The notes: a model not told the origin generated them from the sequence alone. A DNA stretch of 64,000 nucleotides from Aequorivita iocasae (GCF_016757735.1 NZ_CP068439.1:124001-188000); one strand, 5' to 3'; shown: positions 34,533-44,052, numbered from the stretch's first letter. Numbers and translations are program-made.

Positions 34533-36510
34533 TTTCCAAAGTGCTTAACTTCAACCCATCATTTGTAAATAAATAGTCAGCAGTTTGATAGTTTGAAATA
34601 ATTTCTTTTAAAAAAGCTTCATTTTCCTTTAATGGCAAAAGCTCGTTGCTTTCACGATCCCATTGATAGAAATTTGAAACTTTTTGGTCGCCCAAAACCA
34701 TTACTTTATCGTCGCCTTTTAAGAGTCCAAGTTTTCTGTAAGTGCCCACAAAAGCACGCTCTTCCTCAGGTTTCATGTTTAAAATATCTGTACCGTAAAG
34801 ATTTGTATCATAGTTCCAATTGAGCAATGAAAACAGCGTCGGGAAAATATCAATCTGTGAAGCCATTTTATTAACCTTTTGGGACGAAGTGTTTGGTACA
34901 TTCAACATTAATCCTGGGATGTGATAGTTTTTTACGTCCAGTTCCTGCCGTCCTGCGCTGGAGGCACAATGGTCAGCCATAATTATGATTACCGTGTTTT
35001 TGTACCATTCTTTCGTCTGTGCTTTTTTTAAGAATGCACAAATGGCATAATCGGTATATTCTACGGCACCGCTTCTGCCGCTGCCCGAGGGAATGTCTAT
35101 TTTTCCTTCCGGGTAGGTATAGGGACGGTGGTTGCTGGTAGTCATTACAAAATCGAAGAACGGTTTCCCAGTATTGTGGGCATCATCGGCAACTTTTATT
35201 ACTTTGTTATAAATATCTTCATCTGCAATTCCCCAAGCATTTTCAAAAGTTACCTCATCATCTTCAATATTTGTGCGGGTTGTGTTTATACTTGCATCCA
35301 TCAAAAAACCTCGACCGCGATCTACGATATCAAAACCGTTTCCGCCAAAAAAACTGTTCATATTGTCAAAATAACCATCGCCTCCATAAAAGAAATTCCG
35401 CGTGTAGCCTTTCTTTTTAAACACCTCGCCAATAGTAAATAGTTGCTGATTATTTTGTCTTTTTACAATGCTGCGACCAGGGGTGGGCGGAATGGACAAG
35501 GTGATGGCTTCCATCCCCCGAACGGTACGGGTTCCCGTGGCAAAAAGGTTGGTGAAAAACAGACTGTGGTTTGAAAGGGAATCCAAGGTTGGTGTAATAT
35601 TTTCTGTATTTCCGAAGCTTCCGAGAAATTTCGCACTAAGGCTTTCCACACAAATAAAAATTACATTCGGCTTGAGTTCGGGCAGGGAATCTGTATTTGG
35701 AACATTTCTGTAAATTAATTCCTTCTCGGGAAAAAGCAGACTGTGGCCACGTTTTCTGAATTTATTTTTTACTTCTGCAAAAGCTTCATTTACAGGGAGG
35801 GTTTTGTAAAAATCGGTAAAGGAAAGCTCGTTGTTCTGAAAGGCTGCAAAAAAGGAATAGATGCCGGTTTTTGCAATTTCATTATTGTAACGGTTTTCAA
35901 ATTGTTCGGCATCCTTATTTTTTACAAAAAGTGCAAAAATTATAACTGTTCCCAAGACAAGCAGTGTGGGGAACAATTTGTCCATAAAAGTACTTTCACT
36001 TGTAAATGTTTTTTGGAAAATTCCTTTTCGCTTGGTAATAAAAAGAAGCAAAGCCGTAATAAGCAGAATTCCACTCAACAGTAATGGAATGGGGTAAGAT
36101 TCGTTGATGTTTTTTACAACTTCGTAAGTGTAAATAAGGTAGTCTACCGCAATAAAGTTGAAACGGTTTTTGAATTCTTCCCAAAAGGTTATTTCTGCAA
36201 AAAAGGAAAAGAGAAATATTACCAGCCCCAACGAATATGCAAACCAAGTAACAATTCTATCAAAAACGGACCCATGCCATCGCTGCGGAATAAGCAACAA
36301 ATACAAGGCATACGGAAGTGCAAAAAATGAAACCGTACCCACATCAAACAATAGGCCTATTAGGAATGTATTTGCTATTTTGAAAAAAGAGGTATCAACT
36401 TCTTTAAAAACCCAAAACACAAAAATGAGCCGGATTAATGTTGATAATATTATATACGTTTTTACAAAGTAAAAAAGCAATTTGAACCGGGAGGGAAAAA
36501 GTTTGGACAC
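34522..36510 (-). CDS. LTA synthase-family membrane sulfatase-like enzyme
   Basis: 662 residues. Five hydrophobic segments fill residues 10-200; the extracytoplasmic sulfatase-fold domain follows. Metal- and catalysis-related motifs are CVESLSAKFLG (E289) and FATGTRTVRGMEA with a likely nucleophile Thr327, then IIMADHCASS. Enzymes of this family move glycerol phosphate (or phosphoethanolamine-like groups) from phospholipid to an acceptor, in the Gram-negative case often periplasmic glucans. Coupled by overlap to a lipid kinase. Acceptor unknown. Confidence 0.88.
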   Translation of the reverse strand: MSKLFPSRFKLLFYFVKTYIILSTLIRLIFVFWVFKEVDTSFFKIANTFLIGLLFDVGTVSFFALPYALYLLLIPQRWHGSVFDRIVTWFAYSLGLVIFLFSFFAEITFWEEFKNRFNFIAVDYLIYTYEVVKNINESYPIPLLLSGILLITALLLFITKRKGIFQKTFTSESTFMDKLFPTLLVLGTVIIFALFVKNKDAEQFENRYNNEIAKTGIYSFFAAFQNNELSFTDFYKTLPVNEAFAEVKNKFRKRGHSLLFPEKELIYRNVPNTDSLPELKPNVIFICVESLSAKFLGSFGNTENITPTLDSLSNHSLFFTNLFATGTRTVRGMEAITLSIPPTPGRSIVKRQNNQQLFTIGEVFKKKGYTRNFFYGGDGYFDNMNSFFGGNGFDIVDRGRGFLMDASINTTRTNIEDDEVTFENAWGIADEDIYNKVIKVADDAHNTGKPFFDFVMTTSNHRPYTYPEGKIDIPSGSGRSGAVEYTDYAICAFLKKAQTKEWYKNTVIIIMADHCASSAGRQELDVKNYHIPGLMLNVPNTSSQKVNKMASQIDIFPTLFSLLNWNYDTNLYGTDILNMKPEEERAFVGTYRKLGLLKGDDKVMVLGDQKVSNFYQWDRESNELLPLKENEAFLKEIISNYQTADYLFTNDGLKLSTLEIEN

Positions 36511-36611
36511 AGAAAATTAATTTAGGCACGAAATTAAAACCTAAACTGACAGGCGCGTGTTTACAGTGCCTTGAAGATGTCCTATATGTTTATAATGGAC
36601 GTTTTTAGCAC

Positions 36612-37640
36612 CTATTTTAATGATTTTCGGTACTCGGTTGGCGTGATGCCTTTGTGCTTTTTGAAAGTAGCGTAAAAATTGGATTTTGAACTAAACCCAA
36701 CATCGTTGGCTATTCCAAGCAGTGAATAGTTTGAATATTTTGGGTCGTTCAGTCTTTCCAAAAAAGCATTAATGCGATATCCATTTACAAAGTCCTGAAA
36801 ATTTGTATCCATATGGATATTCAAAATTTCTGAAATATACTGTTTGGGAATTTCCAGTTTTTCCGCTAAGGAAGTCAGTGAGAGTTTACTGTCCATAAAA
36901 CCTTTCTCTTCTTCCATAAAGGTGGTAATCTTTTTTGAATAGCCTTCAATTAAATCTTCCTTTAAACCAGAGGTTCGGTATTTTTTTATTTCGGAAAAAC
37001 GAACAATTTCAGCGGGAGCAACAACGAGTTTCCAAGCCATAAAATAGAAAAGAAAAGCAATGACCAAAAGTGTGGAAGTATTGTTTTCTGGGTCGCTGAA
37101 ATAAGGTATTTGCAAAATGCCCAACCAGTTTAAAATTTCATTTACCAAGGCAAAAATCATAATAATGGCAAGTGGAATTATAAAATACGCCATCCATTGC
37201 TGGCTTTTTGATTTTATGATTGTCCAGACCGCAAATAAGAGATATGTTAAGAAAGAAATCTCCACCAATAATTCTAACAGTTCAATTAAAAAAACATCTT
37301 CGGCAGGATAATACTTTTCATAGATTTCAATAATAAAATAAAACAGGTTAGGGGTAAAAAAGGCTACATGCTTTAAATTGAAAGTTTCTCGACTTGAAAC
37401 AAAATACATTACAAATAATAGGAAAAACGTAATAAACAATGAAGAGTCAAAAAAGAACCAATCTCTGTGTTCTACAAAAAAACCATTCTCATCATCGCCC
37501 AGAACGTAAAACAAAATGGAAAGAATACTTCCTATCAACAACCAAAATGTAGGCTGTTGGTATTTTTTTCTATTGGCCATAAGTGCCACAATGAGAAAAA
37601 GCCCTTGCAGCAAGGTAATTATTTGAAGTATTTTAAGCAT
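36612..37640 (-). CDS. AraC-family regulator with seven-helix-type membrane part
   Basis: 342 residues. Residues 1-215 contain about six to seven hydrophobic segments; residues 240-342 carry the AraC DNA-binding domain with two helix-turn-helix units (LSLTSLAEKLEIPKQYISEIL and LLGIANDVGFSSKSNFYATFKKHKGITPTEYRKS). Such membrane-embedded AraC proteins are common in flavobacteria and should sense a signal in the membrane. No target can be named; flanking genes are the LTA-synthase-like gene and a sugar epimerase on the same strand. Confidence 0.88.
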   Translation of the reverse strand: MLKILQIITLLQGLFLIVALMANRKKYQQPTFWLLIGSILSILFYVLGDDENGFFVEHRDWFFFDSSLFITFFLLFVMYFVSSRETFNLKHVAFFTPNLFYFIIEIYEKYYPAEDVFLIELLELLVEISFLTYLLFAVWTIIKSKSQQWMAYFIIPLAIIMIFALVNEILNWLGILQIPYFSDPENNTSTLLVIAFLFYFMAWKLVVAPAEIVRFSEIKKYRTSGLKEDLIEGYSKKITTFMEEEKGFMDSKLSLTSLAEKLEIPKQYISEILNIHMDTNFQDFVNGYRINAFLERLNDPKYSNYSLLGIANDVGFSSKSNFYATFKKHKGITPTEYRKSLK

Positions 37641-37668
37641 TTACGAATGAAAAGAATGAAGCCCGAAG

Positions 37669-38607
37669 TTAAAAATTATTTTTAAACCATTCAGTCTGTG
37701 CCTCCAAACCCTCTTTTAGCGTAGTCTGTGGGTTGTAGTTCAATAGTTTTCTCGCTTTGTCAATATTCGCCTTGGTTCGCGATTGGTCGCCGGCGCGGGG
37801 CGGTTTCATTTCGGTTGTAATTTTTGTTTGAAGAATTTCCTCCACCGTCGCAATGCCCTGTGCTGTGGTACTCTCAGTTTCGGTTCCGAGGTTGAAGATT
37901 TCACCGTTACAGATTTCTTCTTTACCAAAAACACTTACAATACCGTCCACAATATCCTGCACATAGGTAAAGCTGCGCAAGTGTTTTTCACTGCCGTCAA
38001 AAAGCGGGAAAGGTTTGTTGTTTAAACCGCAATCAATCAATCGAGTATAAAGTTTGTCAGGCCTTTCGCGCGGACCGTAAACGGAAAACAGACGAAAAGA
38101 TGTTGCTTGCAATTTCTTTTCCCGAGTTTTTGCCAAAACCAATTGTTCTGCGGCAAGTTTTGTAACGCCATACCACGAAGCAGGTTTGGGCGCAACATTT
38201 TCCGGAAACGTAGCTTCCAATCCATAAATGGAAGATGTTGCAATATTTATAAAATAAGGTTTTTTAGGCAGGCTTTCAGCAAATGTTATCAAACATTGCG
38301 TGCCGAGAATATTATTACTGAAATAATCCTCAAAAGTACAAGCGCTCGAAATACCAGGTTGCGCGGCAAAGTGGAAAATATATTCCAAATCATTCGGAAG
38401 CCTTTCAGCTAAATCAGCTGTCCGTAAATCTAAATTAAGAACTTCTATATTTTTTTCGGCAAGTGCTTCAGCATTCAATTTTTTCAGGGCTATATCGTAA
38501 TAGGGCGAAAAGTTGTCAATGCCAATCACTTCGTGGCCCAATTCCCTTAACCTTTCCGCAGTATGTGAACCGATAAATCCAGCCGCACCCGTAACAAGTA
38601 ACTTCAT
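37669..38607 (-). CDS. NAD-dependent sugar epimerase (UDP-glucuronate 4-epimerase-like)
   Basis: 312 residues, extended SDR. NAD motif TGAAGFIGSH, catalytic SSIYG and YGVTK, and FRLFSVYGPRERPD. The start LGHEVIGIDNFSPYYD is typical of UDP-glucuronate 4-epimerases and related GalE-like enzymes, though substrate is not certain. It is transcribed away from the GT2/LAB_N/GT39 operon (start codons 97 bases apart), so it may supply a nucleotide sugar for lipid or surface glycan modification. Confidence 0.85.
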   Translation of the reverse strand: MKLLVTGAAGFIGSHTAERLRELGHEVIGIDNFSPYYDIALKKLNAEALAEKNIEVLNLDLRTADLAERLPNDLEYIFHFAAQPGISSACTFEDYFSNNILGTQCLITFAESLPKKPYFINIATSSIYGLEATFPENVAPKPASWYGVTKLAAEQLVLAKTREKKLQATSFRLFSVYGPRERPDKLYTRLIDCGLNNKPFPLFDGSEKHLRSFTYVQDIVDGIVSVFGKEEICNGEIFNLGTETESTTAQGIATVEEILQTKITTEMKPPRAGDQSRTKANIDKARKLLNYNPQTTLKEGLEAQTEWFKNNF

Positions 38608-38672
38608 AAAATTAATTTCACTTGCAAAATAACATCTTTTTTAACGTTCTGCCGTATTCTTCAAAAAAGAAA

Positions 38673-38680
38673 TACTTTTG
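38673..38680 (+). promoter_or_regulatory. Possible -7 box of the GT2 operon
   Basis: TACTTTTG fits TAnnTTTG, 23 bases before the ATG at 38704. No TTG at proper spacing. Confidence 0.4.
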
Positions 38681-38703
38681 CAGAAACCTTTTCAAAAATA
38701 TAG

Positions 38704-39414
38704 ATGTACGAATTCACCATAATTGTACCTGTTTACAACGAAGAAGAAAACCTGCAACGGGTAGAAAAGGAACTACTAGCCTATACACAGATTGCTACCA
38801 AAAAAACTTCCATCCTTTTTGTAAACGATGGCTCCAAGGACAACAGTCAAGCTTTAATTGAAGCTATTTGCAACCGTAACGAAGCTTTCCATTTTATTTC
38901 CTTTAAGGAAAACCGTGGCCTCAGCGCTGCGATAAAAGCTGGTTTTGATTATGCTGAAAGCCCCTTAGTTGGTTATATTGACAGCGATCTACAAACGGAT
39001 CCAAAAGATTTCAATCTACTGTTGGAGCATATAGGTGAATACGATTTGGTAACGGGCGTTCGGGCCGATAGAAAGGATAAATTCGTTAAAAATATGTCGT
39101 CCAAAATTGCAAACGGCATCCGTCGCGCCTTTACCCACGATGGGATGGACGATACCGGTTGCCCGTTAAAAGTGATTAAGACGGATTACGCCAAGCGCAT
39201 CCCAATGTTCAAAGGGCTTCACAGGTTTTTACCAGCTATGATTCTTTTGCAAAATGGAAAAATAATACAGGTTCCCGTAAAGCATTTTCCGCGTATTGCA
39301 GGTACGGCAAAGTTTGGACTTTGGAACCGTCTGTTGGGGCCATTGATGGATTGCTTCGCTTACCTTTGGATGAAGAAAAAGTACATCAACTACGAAATTA
39401 AGAGCAAGGGATGA
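38704..39414 (+). CDS. Glycosyltransferase family 2 (DPM1/ArnC-like)
   Basis: 236 residues. TIIVPVYNEEENLQRV is the nucleotide-sugar start, VNDGSKDNS the first Asp motif, YIDSDLQTDP the DxD region. Without C-terminal membrane helices it resembles DPM1-type and ArnC-type enzymes that load a sugar onto undecaprenyl or dolichyl phosphate. The next two genes (four-base overlap, then 11-base overlap) encode a LAB_N protein and an ArnT-like transferase, the natural users of such a lipid-linked sugar. Confidence 0.9.
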   Translation: MYEFTIIVPVYNEEENLQRVEKELLAYTQIATKKTSILFVNDGSKDNSQALIEAICNRNEAFHFISFKENRGLSAAIKAGFDYAESPLVGYIDSDLQTDPKDFNLLLEHIGEYDLVTGVRADRKDKFVKNMSSKIANGIRRAFTHDGMDDTGCPLKVIKTDYAKRIPMFKGLHRFLPAMILLQNGKIIQVPVKHFPRIAGTAKFGLWNRLLGPLMDCFAYLWMKKKYINYEIKSKG

Positions 39415-40043
39415 GCAGTTGGATTGTGTACAGCATTGGTTTTTTGGCACAAATCCTCTTTAGCGGAAGGCTGATTATACAATGGATTCTTTCTGAAAAA
39501 AGCAAGCGCATCATTACTCCTTCCGCATTTTGGAAACTTAGTTTATTCGCTTCATTTCTGCTTTTTGTGTACGGTTATTTGCGCGATGATTTCGCAATTA
39601 TGTTAGGGCAAGCATTAACGTATTACATCTATATCCGAAATCTGCAATTGCAAGGCGAATGGCAAAAATCGCCAAAATGGCTGCGCGTTTTTCTTTTTGT
39701 CTTCCCTATTTTGATAGTAATTTATGCGTATAACAATGGCGAATACGATATAGACAAACTTTTCAGAAATGACGCCATCCCCCTTTGGCTCTTGCTTTTG
39801 GGTATTGTTTCCCAAATACTTTTTACGTTGCGGTTTGTGTACCAATGGATCGTTTCCGAAAAAACAAAAACCTCGCAGTTGCCCGTGGGCTTTTGGCGGA
39901 TGAGCGTTTTGGGCGCCTCTTTAATATTGACCTATGGAATTTTCAGGCAAGACCCGGTTTTGTTGGTAGGGCACGGCGCAGGCTTAATTATTTATGTTAG
40001 AAATATTTTCATTTGGAAAAAACAAGTTAGCCATGAAATTTGA
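39411..40043 (+). CDS. LAB_N-domain membrane protein (two tandem repeats)
   Basis: 210 residues made of two copies of the lipid-A-disaccharide-synthase N-terminal (LAB_N) domain. The copies read SIGFLAQILFSGRLIIQWILSEKSK...FWKLSL and LLLGIVSQILFTLRFVYQWIVSEKTK...FWRMSV, each with GQ/GHG then IYIRNL or IYVRNI. About six transmembrane helices in all. Its start overlaps the GT2 stop by four bases. Role in the lipid-linked sugar pathway (perhaps transport across the membrane) is inference from context. Confidence 0.88.
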   Translation: MSSWIVYSIGFLAQILFSGRLIIQWILSEKSKRIITPSAFWKLSLFASFLLFVYGYLRDDFAIMLGQALTYYIYIRNLQLQGEWQKSPKWLRVFLFVFPILIVIYAYNNGEYDIDKLFRNDAIPLWLLLLGIVSQILFTLRFVYQWIVSEKTKTSQLPVGFWRMSVLGASLILTYGIFRQDPVLLVGHGAGLIIYVRNIFIWKKQVSHEI

Positions 40044-41658
40044 AAGGAATTACATACTACTGTTGTTGCTAATCTGTGCGGCTATTTTCTTCGTAAACCT
40101 AAACGCGCTGCCAGTAAATATCATGGAAGCCCGAAACTTCATAACGGCACGAGAAATGCTAAACGACGGCAATTGGCTACTCACTACCATCAACGGCGAA
40201 CCGCGCTACCAAAAACCTCCGCTACCCACGTGGCTCACTGCTTTCTCGGCAGCAATCTTTGGAATAAAAAGCGTTTGGGCGCTGCGGCTTCCGGCAGCAA
40301 TAATGACGCTTTTTCTTGTACTTTTTTCATATAAACTTGCCAAAAAGCTTACTTCAGAAAAGATATATGCTTTCATCAGTGCGCTGGTGATGGCCACTTC
40401 TTTTTATATTGTAGCCTCTGCCCGCGATGGACAGTGGGATATTTACACCCACGGCTTTATGGTGGTTTGTATTTATCTGCTTTATTTATTTTTTACGGAA
40501 GAACCCCACAAATATCGCAATGCCATTCTTGCGGGACTTTTCTTTGGTTGTTCGTTTTTAAGTAAAGGCCCTGTTTCGCTCTATGCCCTGCTCCTGCCCT
40601 TTTTAATTGCTTTTGGAATTGTTTACAAATACAGAAATTTTAAATCGCGCTGGTTACCGCTTGTTACATTTTTGGCAGTAAGCTTTGTCGTTTCGGCTTG
40701 GTGGCATTGGTACACCTTAACCTTTGATCCAGCCGCAGCTGAAATCACCAAAAAAGAAACCACCAATTGGATAAGCTACGAGATTAAACCATTTTACTAT
40801 TACTGGAGTTTCTTCACCCAAAGTGGGGTTTGGACCATTCCGGCATTTATCGGCTTGCTTTACCCCTATTTAAAAAATCGTGTTTTTAACAAAAAAGCAT
40901 ATCTGTTCACCTTTCTATGGATCATGCTTTCGGTAGTATTGCTTTCCTTAATTCCCGAAAAAAAATCGCGCTATTTGTTGCCAGTTTTAATTCCAATGGC
41001 ACTGAATACGGGGTTTTATATTGAATATCTCTTCCGAAGGTTTACGGAACTAAAGGATAAGCGAGAAACCATTCCCGTCTATTTCAATTTTGGACTGATT
41101 GCCTTTATAGGAATTGTCTTCCCCGTTGGCGGCTATATTTTTCTGAAAGATGGAATTGCGGGAAACTGGCTTTGGTTCGTGCTACTTTCCCTTGCTTTGT
41201 TAACCATCGGAATTTTGATGTTCCGAAATCTTTTCCGCAGAAAAATTGCAAGCGTTTTCTATTTAACCATTGCCTTTATAGTTGCGGTAATTTGGTTTGG
41301 GCTTCCGCTGAGCAAAGCCATCACGATAAATCCCGACTATAAACCGTTTTCGGAATTGCACGCTTTTGAGGAAAAAGAAAACATAAAGGTTTATGAGTTT
41401 TCAGATATGACGCCCGAACTCATTTGGGATTACGGGGAAAAAATGGAAATTTTGAACCAAGACGATACATTTATAACGCCCACCGAAAACCGTTTTGGGG
41501 TATTGGTTTCAGAGGAAAGCCTCCAGCATTTTAAGGAAACCTTCCCGAACTTTAGAAGGGAACGCGTGGCTCGTTATGATATGAACCCAAAGGGACCGGA
41601 CAGCCGAACGCATAAAACAAGGCTATACCGGGATTTGTTCATCGTAACTAAAAAGTGA
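40033..41658 (+). CDS. ArnT-like glycosyltransferase family 39 membrane enzyme
   Basis: 541 residues from the ATG at 40033, which overlaps the LAB_N stop by 11 bases; an upstream ATG at 39994 would put a charged leader before the first helix and is less likely. About 10-12 transmembrane segments, with the GT-C loop DGNWLLTTINGEPRYQKPPLPTWLTA holding the N-terminal catalytic acidic region and ARDGQWDIYTHG. ArnT-type enzymes move a sugar from undecaprenyl phosphate to lipid A in the periplasm. Acceptor here is unproven. Confidence 0.9.
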   Translation: MKFERNYILLLLLICAAIFFVNLNALPVNIMEARNFITAREMLNDGNWLLTTINGEPRYQKPPLPTWLTAFSAAIFGIKSVWALRLPAAIMTLFLVLFSYKLAKKLTSEKIYAFISALVMATSFYIVASARDGQWDIYTHGFMVVCIYLLYLFFTEEPHKYRNAILAGLFFGCSFLSKGPVSLYALLLPFLIAFGIVYKYRNFKSRWLPLVTFLAVSFVVSAWWHWYTLTFDPAAAEITKKETTNWISYEIKPFYYYWSFFTQSGVWTIPAFIGLLYPYLKNRVFNKKAYLFTFLWIMLSVVLLSLIPEKKSRYLLPVLIPMALNTGFYIEYLFRRFTELKDKRETIPVYFNFGLIAFIGIVFPVGGYIFLKDGIAGNWLWFVLLSLALLTIGILMFRNLFRRKIASVFYLTIAFIVAVIWFGLPLSKAITINPDYKPFSELHAFEEKENIKVYEFSDMTPELIWDYGEKMEILNQDDTFITPTENRFGVLVSEESLQHFKETFPNFRRERVARYDMNPKGPDSRTHKTRLYRDLFIVTKK

Positions 41659-41665
41659 TTTAAGA

Positions 41666-42244
41666 CTATTGGGGTTTTTGGGTATTAAATTTTTTCTGCC
41701 CCCACTTTTGTAAAAGATAAAACAACCAACCGGTCAATCCGCCAAAGGCCATTCCGCTAATTACATCCAACGGATAATGAACGCCTAGATAAATTCGGCT
41801 ATAGCCTGTAATTACTGCCCATAGCAACAGCAGAAAGGGTAAATAGCTATACCATTTTTGAAGACTCAACCCCAAGAATACGGCAGCGGCCATAGAACTT
41901 GCAGCATGGGCCGAGAAATAGCCATAGCGGCCACAACCATCGGCTACAAAACGCATTATTGCTTTTAGGTCTTCTACTTGGCAGGGCCTGGGGCGTTTCA
42001 CACCATATTTAAAAAGGTTGGCTATTTGATCGGTAGCAGTAATCATTAAGGCAACACAAACTATAATAACCAAAGTACCCTTCCACCCATAATTTTTGAA
42101 AATCAAATAAAGGAGAATTGCATATATTGGGATTGAGGACCATTTTTCGGTAACAAATCGCCAAAACCCATCCCAAGAGGTATTCCCCAAATTGTTTAAA
42201 AAAAGGAAAAGTTCAGTATCGTATTTTAAAAGTTCTTCAATCAT
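41666..42244 (-). CDS. PAP2-family membrane phosphatase
   Basis: 192 residues with five to six hydrophobic segments. All three PAP2 motifs are present: KYGVKRPRP, FSAHAASS and YSRIYLGVHYPLDV. It should dephosphorylate undecaprenyl diphosphate or lipid A phosphate in the periplasm. It is convergent with the ArnT-like gene (seven bases between stops), so the two may act on the same lipid, an inference. The octamer array lies upstream of its start. Confidence 0.9.
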   Translation of the reverse strand: MIEELLKYDTELFLFLNNLGNTSWDGFWRFVTEKWSSIPIYAILLYLIFKNYGWKGTLVIIVCVALMITATDQIANLFKYGVKRPRPCQVEDLKAIMRFVADGCGRYGYFSAHAASSMAAAVFLGLSLQKWYSYLPFLLLLWAVITGYSRIYLGVHYPLDVISGMAFGGLTGWLFYLLQKWGQKKFNTQKPQ

Positions 42245-42272
42245 TCTTTCTAATTAATAGAATCTGCAAAAT

Positions 42273-42342
42273 CACCTACTCACCTATTCACCTATTCACC
42301 TATTCACCTATTCACCTATTCACCTATTCACCTATTCACCTA
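42273..42342. repeat. Octamer array, CACCTATT, about 8.75 copies
   Basis: One CACCTACT, seven exact CACCTATT units and a partial copy. The period is 8, the only clear exception to the 7-base rule in this window. It begins seven bases after the stop codon of the small acidic-protein gene (minus strand) and lies upstream of the PAP2 gene. Confidence 0.95.
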
Positions 42343-42349
42343 AAAAAAA

Positions 42350-42580
42350 TCATTCCTCATCATATCGCGCAATCTCCCGATCATAAAAATCATTTGCGCC
42401 CTGAATTAAATTTTCGGCTTCGGTTTCCAGTTCCTTTTGGTCCTGGGCGTCAAAATCCTCAAGCCATTCCACCTCATCGTTTTCAAGGTTAATGATAAAC
42501 CGTGGAAATTCGGTATGTATCACAAATATCGCCGTGGGATAATCGCTGTTGTCGCCTAGTAAATATTTTGGAAAGTCCAT
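42350..42580 (-). CDS. Small acidic protein, unknown
   Basis: 76 residues, net negative. It begins MDFPKYLLGDNSDYPTAIFVIHTEFPRFIINL, a beta-hairpin-like stretch, then an acidic helical tail (EDFDAQDQKELETEAENLIQGANDFYDREIARYDEE). Conserved-looking, but no family recognised. It starts within the heptamer run that follows the MATE stop codon (20 bases), so it may be co-transcribed with that exporter. Confidence 0.6.
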   Translation of the reverse strand: MDFPKYLLGDNSDYPTAIFVIHTEFPRFIINLENDEVEWLEDFDAQDQKELETEAENLIQGANDFYDREIARYDEE

Positions 42581-42622
42581 AATTGGAATTTGTTTATTGC
42601 TAATTGTTAATTGTTAATTGTT
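42581..42622. repeat. Heptamer array through a stop codon, 6 units
   Basis: AATTGGA, ATTTGTT, TATTGCT, AATTGTT three times, in phase. The MATE gene's last codons (LTINN) and stop (42600-42602) are built from these units. Confidence 0.85.
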
Positions 42623-44024
42623 CCCGTATCAATTTCTTCGAAAGATAATTAAATCTAATGAATAACATAATGCCACTAGCCGAAAGCCCTGCCAACAGGC
42701 CATACCAAATACCCATACTTTCCAGCGAGGTGTGCATGCTTAAATAGTATGAAATTGGGAAGCCAATGATCCAATACGCGATAAAGCAGATTACGGTTGG
42801 TATCTTTACATCCTGCATGCCGCGCAAGGCTCCAAGTGCCACAACTTGAAGCGCATCGGTAAATTGAAAGATGGCAGCAATAATCAAGAGTTGTGCGGCA
42901 ATGGTAACCACCTCCACGTTATCGGCAAAGTCGGCCACACTATTATAATCGAGGAATATTTTCGGCAATTCGCCATTAAATAGAATAAAGAAAACCGCAA
43001 AAATCAATGCCAAAATAGAAGTTAGCAATCCAATAGATATCGCAACCCGGCGCAATTCTCTAAAATTTTTAAGTCCTTTTTGATTGCCCACACGTATCAT
43101 CGCCGCCACGCTAAAACCCATCGCAACCATAAAGGTCATAGAAGCTAGATTCAGCGCAATTTGATTGGCTGCCTGTGGATTCTTCCCAAGAATTCCGGAA
43201 AGCCATACTGCGGAAGTAAAAATAGCCACCTCAAAAAACATCTGCATTGCCGAGGGAAAACCAAGGTTCAGCAGTTTTTTCAGCATCTTTTTACTGAGGG
43301 TAAAGATTTTGATATTTGTCACAAAATATCGCGACTTCTCCTTTCGGCTCAATAAATACCACAAATAGCCAACCATCACCACACGTGAGACCAAAGTACC
43401 GATGGCAGCCCCCACAACGCCCAATTCCGGTGCTCCAAATTTTCCAAAGATGAATATATAATTGAGCACCACATTCGCAAGGTTTGCTGCAATTGTAGCA
43501 TACATGGGGAAACGCGTCATGGACATACCATCGCTAAACTGCTTAAATCCCTGAAAGATAATCAGCGGAACTAGCGAAGCCGCAACTAAAGTAAGATAAG
43601 GCATCGCCAGATCTACCACCTCTGGGGGTTGTTTCATCACGTACATCAGGGGTTTGGCAAACATTACCATTGCAAAGAGCGCAATTCCCAAAACAATACA
43701 TAAAAACAGGCCGTGCTTAAAGGAAGACTTTCCTTTTTCGCGGTTACCTTCCCCGTCAGCTTCGGCAACCAAAGGGGTGATCGCGGTAGAAAAACCAACG
43801 CCCAAACTCATTGCAATAAACATAAAACTGTTCCCAAGCGAAACAGCGGCAAGTTCGGCACTGCCCAACTGCCCCACCATAATATTATCAACCAGCGCCA
43901 CCACTTGGTGCCCCAACATTCCCAAAATAACGGGCGTCGCCAGTTTGGTGTTGTATTTGAATTCTTTGGTGTAATCGGAAAGGGCCAAGACGTTAAAAAT
44001 TTTGCGCAAAGATAGTTGTTGCAT
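42600..44024 (-). CDS. MATE family multidrug/cation efflux transporter
   Basis: 474 residues with about twelve transmembrane segments in two MatE halves. TPVILGMLGHQVVALVDNIMVGQLGSAELAA is the first signature; FPSAMQMFFEVAIFTSAVWLSG begins the second half. It likely exports cationic compounds using Na+ or H+. The C-terminal LTINN tail is encoded by AATTGTT repeats, so its exact end may not be functional sequence. Its start lies 58 bases from the divergent DinB-like gene, across an inverted repeat. Confidence 0.92.
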   Translation of the reverse strand: MQQLSLRKIFNVLALSDYTKEFKYNTKLATPVILGMLGHQVVALVDNIMVGQLGSAELAAVSLGNSFMFIAMSLGVGFSTAITPLVAEADGEGNREKGKSSFKHGLFLCIVLGIALFAMVMFAKPLMYVMKQPPEVVDLAMPYLTLVAASLVPLIIFQGFKQFSDGMSMTRFPMYATIAANLANVVLNYIFIFGKFGAPELGVVGAAIGTLVSRVVMVGYLWYLLSRKEKSRYFVTNIKIFTLSKKMLKKLLNLGFPSAMQMFFEVAIFTSAVWLSGILGKNPQAANQIALNLASMTFMVAMGFSVAAMIRVGNQKGLKNFRELRRVAISIGLLTSILALIFAVFFILFNGELPKIFLDYNSVADFADNVEVVTIAAQLLIIAAIFQFTDALQVVALGALRGMQDVKIPTVICFIAYWIIGFPISYYLSMHTSLESMGIWYGLLAGLSASGIMLFIRFNYLSKKLIREQLTINN

Positions 44025-44052
44025 TTTTTAAAATGCCATTTGAAAAAAAACT

